DNA from: Flavobacteriales bacterium
GTDB taxonomy: Bacteria > Bacteroidota > Bacteroidia > Flavobacteriales_D > Sanyastnellaceae
Direction of reading: 5' to 3'
NCBI GenBank assembly: GCA_028825055.1
Contig: JAPKAW010000070.1
Coordinates: 1-8,332 of the forward strand
DNA length: 8,332 bases
This document shows positions 1-5,529 of the stretch, in pieces (positions within the stretch are counted from its first letter, which is position 1; each line of letters begins with the position of its first letter). Position numbers and translations under genes: made by a program. The notes under the pieces are model-generated. The model was given only the letters and a program-made list of their open reading frames with translations, had not been told where the DNA came from and made no database searches.

Positions 1-1012
1 CCACTTCGTCCGCATAATCCCAAGGCAACGGACACTGCGAATTTCCCAATGTAAATACAGGAACATCTATCGGCAATGCAGTGGCCCCCTGGCGACGAAC
101 AGCGCATTGCAAATCGTTGCGATGTTCTCGAAGCCTCACTTCTACCTCACTTATATTCTCATAAAATTCATAAAAAAGTGTTCCCACAGGACTCACCCAT
201 TTGTCGTCTTCTTTCATCAAAAGAAAGCCATTTTCCAAAATCGCATCCTGATTCAACAACCACAAGGCTTTGTGATAATCATAGTTGTTCGCGTATTTGT
301 TGTGCGTGCCCAAGTGAGACCACTCCACCCACGCTCCGAAGAGTCGGTTCAAATCAAACCCTTTTGGCAAAAAAAGCTTGGTGACGCTGCGACAACCCAG
401 TCCGAAATAATCAAACACATCATGTCCCAGTGCTTTACAATCATTCAGCGTCTCCTCTCCGTCTAAAACGGCAACACTCGTGCGCTGTCCGCGAAGTATG
501 CGTGGGACATTTCGAAAATAATGATCGAAATGACGGCGGGTGTTGTTGCTTCCTGTCGCGATGATGGCATCAATGTCTTTCATCGAGCCCAATGACCACT
601 CAAACCGATCCTTCAATTCATCGCCGGCAAATACATTCCAAGCATGCATAATTTCAGGAATCAAAACGGAGTCTGATGAACTGCATTTGATCACTGCATG
701 ATGGCCCGAAAGCAAAACACAAAGCACATCATGCCACCCCACTAGCGGCAAATTTCCGGCAAGAACCAGCCCTACCTTTTTCGGGGACGAGACCGAAACT
801 TCAGGGTAACGATCCATCCATTCATCCAGTATTTCAGGGCGCAGCCACTCTCCACAGGCCTGCATAGCCTGTTTAGAATGCGCCGGAGTAAACCAGCGAT
901 TCGTCGATTCTGCGTGAGCTAGCAAGCTTTCATTTGCCGAACCAGCGCCCTCTATTTCTCCGCGCATCCAAGCTCCCAATTGAACAAGAGATGGTTTCAA
1001 GGTGTTCCTCAT
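1..1012 (-). CDS. LuxC-like acyl-CoA reductase (partial, 3' end outside window)
   Basis: Translating the minus strand from the ATG at 1012 gives 337 codons without a stop, running off the left edge. The product resembles the LuxC/acyl-CoA reductase family (aldehyde-dehydrogenase fold), which reduces fatty acyl-CoA to aldehyde with NADPH in the cytoplasm. Visible family features are a VGLVLAGNLPLVGWHDVL segment (about residues 80-97), an IATGSNNTRRHFDHYF segment (151-166) where a nucleotide-binding loop is expected, a RTSVAVLDGEE segment (177-187), and FGLGCRSVTKLF (203-214), whose C207 is the probable catalytic cysteine. There is no signal peptide. From memory the family is about this long, so only a short C-terminus should be missing. 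It is divergent from a ferredoxin, an arrangement I recall from other Bacteroidota. No luxAB, luxD or luxE genes are visible, so bioluminescence is not implied. The physiological substrate is unknown. The family call is firm; the role is inferred. Confidence 0.93.
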   Translation of the reverse strand, partial: MRNTLKPSLVQLGAWMRGEIEGAGSANESLLAHAESTNRWFTPAHSKQAMQACGEWLRPEILDEWMDRYPEVSVSSPKKVGLVLAGNLPLVGWHDVLCVLLSGHHAVIKCSSSDSVLIPEIMHAWNVFAGDELKDRFEWSLGSMKDIDAIIATGSNNTRRHFDHYFRNVPRILRGQRTSVAVLDGEETLNDCKALGHDVFDYFGLGCRSVTKLFLPKGFDLNRLFGAWVEWSHLGTHNKYANNYDYHKALWLLNQDAILENGFLLMKEDDKWVSPVGTLFYEFYENISEVEVRLREHRNDLQCAVRRQGATALPIDVPVFTLGNSQCPLPWDYADEV

Positions 1013-1021
1013 CGTGCTTCG

Positions 1022-1029
1022 TATCTTCG
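1022..1029 (+). promoter_or_regulatory. Candidate -7 box for ferredoxin
   Basis: TATCTTCG is one mismatch from the Bacteroidota -7 consensus TAnnTTTG and is followed by C, as such boxes often are. A transcript starting about 6 nt downstream would have a leader of roughly 30 nt. That leader contains a purine-rich run (AAGAGAAGAAAGAGAAG) directly before the ATG, which may aid ribosome binding. No good -33 TTG is visible at the expected spacing. Confidence 0.5.
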
Positions 1030-1032
1030 CCA

Positions 1033-1040
1033 CGAAGTTA
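1033..1040 (-). promoter_or_regulatory. Candidate -7 box for acyl-CoA reductase
   Basis: Read on the minus strand this is TAACTTCG, one mismatch from the Bacteroidota -7 consensus TAnnTTTG. It lies 20 nt upstream of the ATG at 1012. A weak TTTC sits at 1061-1058 with a 17-bp spacer as a possible -33 element. It is one half of an inverted repeat shared with the opposing box at 1022-1029. Confidence 0.45.
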
Positions 1041-1067
1041 ACTCGCACCCAAGAGAAGAAAGAGAAG

Positions 1068-1415
1068 ATGGCCATAATGATTACTGATGAATGCATCAAC
1101 TGTGGTGCATGCGAGCCAGAATGTCCAAATACCGCCATTTACGAAGGAGGCGCGGGCTGGAAATTTGCTGAAGGAACGGGGTTCAAAGGACAAGGCGAGC
1201 ACCCAACTGTGGGTAGCGTAGATTCCGAAAAAGAGAATGCACCCGGCAGCGTTGAAGTGTATTACATCACACACTCCAAATGCACGGAATGTGTAGGTTT
1301 TCACGATGAGCCTCAATGCGCTGCAGTCTGCCCTGTAGACTGCTGTGTTGACGATCCTGAACACCGTGAGACAGAAGAAATGCTGTTGGCAAAAAAAGCC
1401 TTCATGCACCTTTGA
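1068..1415 (+). CDS. 2[4Fe-4S] dicluster ferredoxin
   Basis: This 115-residue cytoplasmic electron carrier should bind two [4Fe-4S] clusters. The first motif is C9-x2-C12-x2-C15-x3-C19-P. The second is C72-x2-C75-x8-C84-x3-C88-P, followed by C92 and C93. The long spacing inside the second motif is that of Allochromatium-type ferredoxins. An acidic, glycine-rich insert (about residues 27-62) separates the motifs, and the C-terminus is a charged helix ending in AKKAFMHL. The ATG at 1068 is preferred over an in-frame GTG at 1002. The sequence from MAIMITDECINCGAC is the expected ferredoxin N-terminus, the extra GTG-encoded residues look random, and the GTG lies upstream of the candidate promoter. 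It is divergent from the acyl-CoA reductase, so it may share its control or supply electrons to a partner pathway; that link is inference. The partner enzyme is unknown. Confidence 0.96.
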   Translation: MAIMITDECINCGACEPECPNTAIYEGGAGWKFAEGTGFKGQGEHPTVGSVDSEKENAPGSVEVYYITHSKCTECVGFHDEPQCAAVCPVDCCVDDPEHRETEEMLLAKKAFMHL

Positions 1416-1473
1416 GTTAATGATCAAACACCTTGCTCAACAATCACCTGGCCTAAATCGCGTTAGCAATACT

Positions 1474-2364
1474 ATGAGACTTTCTGCAATTTGGCTCTCC
1501 ATTTTTGTTGTCTTCCAAACAACTCCGCTTTGGGGTCGAAACGCAATTTCCGAAGATCCCGTAGCGAGATTATTGGAATTACATGATCACCTGATGCAAG
1601 CCTCAAGTGATACAGAATTACGGATTGCTCATGAGGCCCTAAAAGAAGGCATGCGTCAGGCTTGGAATAATGCCGATTTCTGGGCGTGCGATTGGTCTGC
1701 GCTTTCAGAACGCATGGGCGTGATTACCGCAGGCGAGGAAGAACAAAGCGTTGCCATCATTACATGGAATCTTGAACTTCAGAACAGAACACAGGAGTAT
1801 GGCGGATTCGTTCTTGCGAAAGACCGTAATGGCGAGCCAATCGTCATCGAGTTGAGTCACCGCAAGAGCCATATAAACCGCCAAGCTCTGGACACAAAAA
1901 AGCGCTTTAAAGCCGAAACTTGGCCCGGAGCGGTATACTACTCCATCATCCCTCAAACACAGGGTAAAAAGCTCGTATTCACCTTGTTGGGATGGGATGG
2001 AGCCGATGGCATTCGCAGTCGCAAGGTGGTTGAAACTCTCAGTATTCAAAACGGTAAATTACGATTTGGCGTTCCGATTATCGACCTGGGGCACGGCTCC
2101 GAGAAACGATTGGTGCTGGAATATGCAGACGGTGTCACGGCCATGCTTCGATGGAGGGAAGATCTGCGCATGATCGTGATGGACCATTTGAGCGCCCCTG
2201 AGCCCCAACTCCAAGGGAATACCTCTTTCTACGGACCTGACATGACCTATGACGCACTGGTTTGGCAAAAAAACCATTGGGTGCTGAAAGAGAATCTAGA
2301 GATTCGCGATCCCGACATGAAGAAACCCTGGAACAATCCGAAGCGGTCTCGAAGGCGAAATTGA
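1474..2364 (+). CDS. Conserved secreted protein of unknown function (Bacteroidota family)
   Basis: This is a 296-residue protein whose N-terminus, MRLSAIWLSIFVVFQTTPLWG, is a clear signal peptide, so it should be periplasmic or outer-membrane associated. There is no lipobox cysteine. I recognise the overall pattern as a family of function-unassigned Bacteroidota secreted proteins. Its landmarks are an ITWNLEL strand (about 96-102), a WPGAVYYSIIP segment (150-160), LLGWDGADG (171-179), FGVPII (198-203), LEYADGVTAMLRW (215-227) and FYGPDMTYDALVWQKNHW (252-269). The fold is probably mostly beta. The C-terminus is very basic (PKRSRRRN). The start at 1474 places the signal peptide at the N-terminus. 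In-frame ATGs at 1420 and 1345 would add an unlikely polar extension, the latter overlapping the ferredoxin gene. No clear promoter was found in the 58-bp gap, so read-through from the ferredoxin is possible. I cannot assign a function. Confidence 0.85.
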   Translation: MRLSAIWLSIFVVFQTTPLWGRNAISEDPVARLLELHDHLMQASSDTELRIAHEALKEGMRQAWNNADFWACDWSALSERMGVITAGEEEQSVAIITWNLELQNRTQEYGGFVLAKDRNGEPIVIELSHRKSHINRQALDTKKRFKAETWPGAVYYSIIPQTQGKKLVFTLLGWDGADGIRSRKVVETLSIQNGKLRFGVPIIDLGHGSEKRLVLEYADGVTAMLRWREDLRMIVMDHLSAPEPQLQGNTSFYGPDMTYDALVWQKNHWVLKENLEIRDPDMKKPWNNPKRSRRRN

Positions 2365-2390
2365 GTGCTTCGTTGCCCGGTGTATCTTTG
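2361..2390 (+). promoter_or_regulatory. Bacteroidota -33/-7 promoter with possible leaderless start
   Basis: A TTG at 2361-2363 and a perfect TAnnTTTG box (TATCTTTG, 2383-2390) are separated by 19 bp, within the 17-23 bp usual for Bacteroidota primary sigma factor promoters. The -33 overlaps the stop codon of the upstream gene. The -7 box ends only 4 nt before the ATG at 2395, so transcription probably starts at or near the start codon. Confidence 0.7.
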
Positions 2391-2394
2391 CAGC

Positions 2395-3258
2395 ATGCAA
2401 CGTTTTCCAGCCTCTGTTATTTTTCTTTGTTTGGCCTTGAGTGGAAGTGTTTCAATAGGCACTTCGCAAAACTCAGTACCGGTTGACTCCATCCAGATTG
2501 CTGCAGAAGATTCGTTGCGTTTGCATCAGAAAGAAGTGCAAGCCCTACTTCAAGAGGAATTTCATGAAATGACTCGATTTCCTCTTGGCTCACGCATTGA
2601 ATCGTGGAGCCATGTGCTGGACATGGAGGTTACACGAGGCAACATTTCACGCGTACAACGGTTTTGGTTCACCCCAAAAGAGAACCGGGCAATGATTTGG
2701 CTTCCTGACTCCTCACGATCCAACGAGTGCCTGTTTTTTGACCCGGAAACCGATCGCCTCGCAAGCATTTTCCCCTCCAACTCAAACGGCACCTTAATTC
2801 CAAAGGCGATGGCCGTCAAGATGGGGCTCAATGGAAACGCCACTGAAACCGTATCGAAACGACAGTCCAACTGGAAAACCCAACCATCTGATTCACTTCT
2901 GACCGTTTCATTGAGCGATGGCGAGACCACTATTGAGGTTGTCTTGGGCGAAAAATCATCTTGGCAAGCTCTCGGAGTCACTGCATGGTTGTCCATGCAA
3001 CCCGTTCCAGGGTTTTCATTGCCACCTCAAGCCTCCAAACAACCCATTGTATCCTTCGAGCAAACAAATAAAGATGGCATCGTTTTGTATCAATTCCGGG
3101 TGGTCAACATCGAACAATTGGAAATTCCATTCACGCTTGACTTGTCCTCCATTCGTGTAGACGATCCGACACGGCCGTTGATGGTCATCGCAAAAGAATG
3201 GGCTGAACAGAATAAAGCGAACCAACAAAAGGAAACGCAGGATCAGTCCGAGGATTAA
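2395..3258 (+). CDS. Secreted protein of unknown function
   Basis: This is a 287-residue protein beginning MQRFPASVIFLCLALSGSVS, a signal peptide with likely cleavage near residue 25 (GTSQ-N). The mature part has a helical segment (about 36-62) and then strand-rich sequence. This includes VTRGNISRVQRFWFTP (79-94) and a CLFFDPETDRLASIFP stretch (112-127), which loosely recall DUF4412-type periplasmic proteins; that resemblance is weak and unverified. A helix rich in E, Q, K and N ends the protein. The start at 2395 is chosen because a strong -7 box ends 4 nt before it and the signal peptide begins there. An in-frame GTG at 2365 lies upstream of that box and abuts the preceding stop. The 30-bp gap to the upstream secreted protein allows co-transcription as well. 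It overlaps the convergent Smr gene by 4 bp. No function is assigned. Confidence 0.82.
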   Translation: MQRFPASVIFLCLALSGSVSIGTSQNSVPVDSIQIAAEDSLRLHQKEVQALLQEEFHEMTRFPLGSRIESWSHVLDMEVTRGNISRVQRFWFTPKENRAMIWLPDSSRSNECLFFDPETDRLASIFPSNSNGTLIPKAMAVKMGLNGNATETVSKRQSNWKTQPSDSLLTVSLSDGETTIEVVLGEKSSWQALGVTAWLSMQPVPGFSLPPQASKQPIVSFEQTNKDGIVLYQFRVVNIEQLEIPFTLDLSSIRVDDPTRPLMVIAKEWAEQNKANQQKETQDQSED

Positions 3259-3872
3259 CTGCTTCGCCGGCTAGAGGCGCTTTCTCCAATCCACACTTCG
3301 GTCGCGCCATTACCAAATCGACGTGGATCAGCTGAACGACAGGCACAATCCGGGTAATACTGCTCAATACGGGTCCAAATCTGATGTCGTAAAACACCCT
3401 GACCGATTCCATGGATGAACACCATGCGCTTGGTTTTTTGTCTCACTCCGATCTGTAACATGCGCTCAAAGTGCGCTAGCTGCAATTCAAGCATTGCACC
3501 GGAATCCAGTCCTGCTTGGCTCTCTACCAATTGATGCATGTGCAAATCGACCTCGACGGTGTCGTTCGAAACAGGACGGCTATCCGCTAGAGCGTATCGA
3601 TCTTTAAACTCCTTCTCAATGACTTTTTGGTCCTCCGTGCTCACTTCTTGTTGTAAAATCTCTGCAACCGAAGGAATGACCCGGGCATACCCCGCTTTTT
3701 CTTCTTCTTGATTCTGAATGAGAATCAATTCCGCACGCTCATGTTGAAATTCAAATCCATTTTGATCTTCCACCATCAGGTGTGTCCCACTCAGAATTTG
3801 TGTCACCGTCCCTTCTCCAACTTCATTAAGAAAACGCACCTTATCGCCTATTTCAATTGCTTGTGACTCCAT
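3255..3872 (-). CDS. Short Tudor-like plus Smr domain protein (MutS2-type Smr nuclease domain)
   Basis: This is a cytoplasmic protein of 205 residues if started at 3872. Residues about 5-55 (IGDKVRFLNEVGEGTVTQI, then a GFEFQHERAELI strand) resemble the small SH3/Tudor-like beta-barrel at the N-terminus of Bacteroidota DUF2027/Smr proteins. A charged linker (56-104) leads to a C-terminal Smr domain (105-196) with VDLH (108-111) in place of the LDLHG signature and HGIGQG (154-159) matching HGxGxG. Smr domains bind and nick nucleic acids, in MutS2 branched DNA and in some bacterial and eukaryotic proteins RNA. This suggests a role in DNA or RNA metabolism, but the substrate cannot be deduced. 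The compact form without the DUF2027 middle domain is, as I recall, normal in Flavobacteriales. The upstream ATG at 3890 would add MANFVH, but a -7-like box (TAATTTCG) lies between the two ATGs, so 3872 is favoured. Confidence 0.9.
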   Translation of the reverse strand: MESQAIEIGDKVRFLNEVGEGTVTQILSGTHLMVEDQNGFEFQHERAELILIQNQEEEKAGYARVIPSVAEILQQEVSTEDQKVIEKEFKDRYALADSRPVSNDTVEVDLHMHQLVESQAGLDSGAMLELQLAHFERMLQIGVRQKTKRMVFIHGIGQGVLRHQIWTRIEQYYPDCACRSADPRRFGNGATEVWIGESASSRRSS

Positions 3873-3877
3873 GTGCA

Positions 3878-3885
3878 CGAAATTA
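3878..3885 (-). promoter_or_regulatory. Candidate -7 box deciding the Smr gene start
   Basis: On the minus strand this reads TAATTTCG, one mismatch from TAnnTTTG, and ends 5 nt before the ATG at 3872. Used as a promoter it would place the transcript start at about that ATG, excluding the longer start at 3890. No TTG at a standard 17-23 bp spacing is visible; the nearest ATTG is 14 bp upstream. Confidence 0.45.
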
Positions 3886-3909
3886 GCCATCTCAAATCAC
3901 AATGATCCC

Positions 3910-5490
3910 ATGATCACCCAACGTTTCTTTATTTCTGCATGGCAACGACCGGTATGGTTTGTCATTATGCTGTTATCCGTCTCCCTAATCCAAGCGCAAG
4001 TAAAACTTCAGCCCCGCCAATTGCAATGGCTTGACCAGGCCATGGCCCAATCCGTGAAGGACTTCAATCTACCCTCGATGTCCGTAGCCATTGTCCATGA
4101 TGGTCAACTCGTTTGGAGCGCCTCGTATGGTGAGAGAACTTCAGGAACAGGTCAAATGGCCACTCCGCAGACGCTCTATGCCGTTGCGTCCAATACAAAA
4201 GCTTTCACTTCAGCAGCACTTGCACAGCTTGTTGACGAAGGAAAACTCGATTGGAATGAACGAGTACAGCACTATTTACCCTGGTTTGAACTTTACGACC
4301 CGTACGTTTCATCCGAATTTCGGATTCGTGATCTCCTATGCCACCGGAGCGGACTCGCAACGTTCAGCGGAGATCTGCTTTGGTACGGAACGAAATGGTC
4401 AAGCAAAGAAATCCTTCAAAAAGCGAAACACCTCAAACCCACCAGTTCGTTTCGTTCACGTTACGGCTATCAAAACCTCATGTTTATGGTTGCCGGAGAG
4501 GTCATTGAGGCCGTCTCTGGAACGAGCTGGGAGGAACGAGTCCAACAGCAACTTCTGGGTCCAATAGGGATGACAGCCTCCGTATTAAGCACGGACGACT
4601 TGAGCGAGCGAAACAACGTGGCCTCACCACATAACGAATTGGATTCCGGAGTTCAAACGCCCATTGAATGGCTCAATTGGGACAACGTAGCACCTGCCGG
4701 AGCGTTGATTAGCAGCGCAGAAGAAATGGCCCAGTGGATGGTGGTACAAATGGACAGCGGCCGAACCGCGACAGACACCCTCTGGTCATCGGGTCAAACC
4801 CAGGAAATGTGGTCAATGCACACACCCATTCAAGTTTCTCCTTGGTACCAGAAAATGTTACCAACCATGCATTTTCGCGGGTACGGATTGGGCTGGGAAT
4901 TGTATGACTTGCAGGGCCGGAAAATGGTGGCCCATAGCGGCGGGTATGACGGTATGATTAGCAGGCAAGTTTTGGTTCCCGAAGAAAAGCTAGGCATCAT
5001 TATTTTGACAAATGCCAACACTTCAGTGCCTTGGGGTTGGGGGCATGACGCCATCAGTGCTTTAATGAGCGGAAAGAAGGAAACTCCAATTATCGATTTC
5101 TTACTAGAACGAAAGCTAGCAGAGCCTGCCGATCTAGCACGCGCAGAAGCCGAATTGCTCGCTTCGCGTATTGCAGATGCTCCTTCATCTAAACCCTCCA
5201 AAGACTATGTCTGTCGGTATTCTGACGTGATGTATGGAGACGTTATCGTTTCTATCCAGCAAGACACGCTTCAATTCACATTTGAGCCCACTCCCCTATT
5301 TCAAGGAACACTCGAGCATTGGCATTACGATACGTTTCGTCTTCATTGGGGAACACAAATGATGTTGCCAAAAGGCATGGCACATTTTAGTTTGAACCTA
5401 AACGGACATGTTGCCTCATTGGACTTTGACGTCCCCAATCCCGACTTTGACTTCACAGAATTGCATTTCATCAAACAATTGATGGATTAA
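3910..5490 (+). CDS. Beta-lactamase/PBP4*-family serine hydrolase with DUF3471-like C-terminus
   Basis: This is a 526-residue exported serine hydrolase of the class C beta-lactamase-like family (PF00144). A signal peptide (about residues 1-30, hydrophobic core VWFVIMLLSVSLI, ending QAQ) points to the periplasm. The active-site set is complete: S94-N-T-K97 (SxxK nucleophile and general base), Y187-Q-N189 (YxN) and H342-S-G344 in place of KTG. The domain runs from about residue 36 to 385. After a helical linker rich in A and E (about 400-430), the last 95 residues form a beta-rich module (YVCRYSDVMYGDVIVSIQQD...) resembling DUF3471, typical of this subfamily. Members include esterases, D-aminopeptidases and peptidoglycan DD-peptidases; the HSG motif and C-terminal domain do not suggest a true antibiotic beta-lactamase. 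The substrate is unknown. The ATG at 3910 is chosen because the signal peptide starts there. Only 37 bp separate it from the divergent Smr gene. Confidence 0.94.
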   Translation: MITQRFFISAWQRPVWFVIMLLSVSLIQAQVKLQPRQLQWLDQAMAQSVKDFNLPSMSVAIVHDGQLVWSASYGERTSGTGQMATPQTLYAVASNTKAFTSAALAQLVDEGKLDWNERVQHYLPWFELYDPYVSSEFRIRDLLCHRSGLATFSGDLLWYGTKWSSKEILQKAKHLKPTSSFRSRYGYQNLMFMVAGEVIEAVSGTSWEERVQQQLLGPIGMTASVLSTDDLSERNNVASPHNELDSGVQTPIEWLNWDNVAPAGALISSAEEMAQWMVVQMDSGRTATDTLWSSGQTQEMWSMHTPIQVSPWYQKMLPTMHFRGYGLGWELYDLQGRKMVAHSGGYDGMISRQVLVPEEKLGIIILTNANTSVPWGWGHDAISALMSGKKETPIIDFLLERKLAEPADLARAEAELLASRIADAPSSKPSKDYVCRYSDVMYGDVIVSIQQDTLQFTFEPTPLFQGTLEHWHYDTFRLHWGTQMMLPKGMAHFSLNLNGHVASLDFDVPNPDFDFTELHFIKQLMD

Positions 5491-5517
5491 CACGTCATGT
5501 ATCAACGAAATATTCAT

Positions 5518-5525
5518 TATCTTTT
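5518..5525 (+). promoter_or_regulatory. Candidate -7 box before endonuclease start
   Basis: TATCTTTT is one mismatch from TAnnTTTG and ends 4 nt before the ATG at 5530, the same geometry as the box at 2383-2390. No TTG is visible about 19 bp upstream, so this is weaker. If real, it means a leaderless transcript and excludes the ATG at 5497. Confidence 0.4.
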
Positions 5526-5529
5526 TTCC

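Noticed and set aside
76..466. Plus-strand ORFs of 102 and 119 codons
   Set aside because: They lie antisense within the well-supported acyl-CoA reductase gene, resemble no known protein and are shadows of it.
1038..1427. Minus-strand ORF antisense to the ferredoxin
   Set aside because: The ferredoxin motifs are unambiguous on the plus strand, and the antisense product is cysteine- and phenylalanine-rich without any recognisable pattern.
3255..3872. Smr protein seemingly missing the DUF2027 middle domain
   Set aside because: Long forms exist in Bacteroidales, but short forms of about this length are, as I recall, usual in Flavobacteriales, so this is probably not a deletion.
3910..5490. Antibiotic-resistance beta-lactamase
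   Set aside because: SxxK and YxN are present, but HSG replaces KTG and the DUF3471-like C-terminus points to the broad serine hydrolase subfamily, so a resistance call is not supported.
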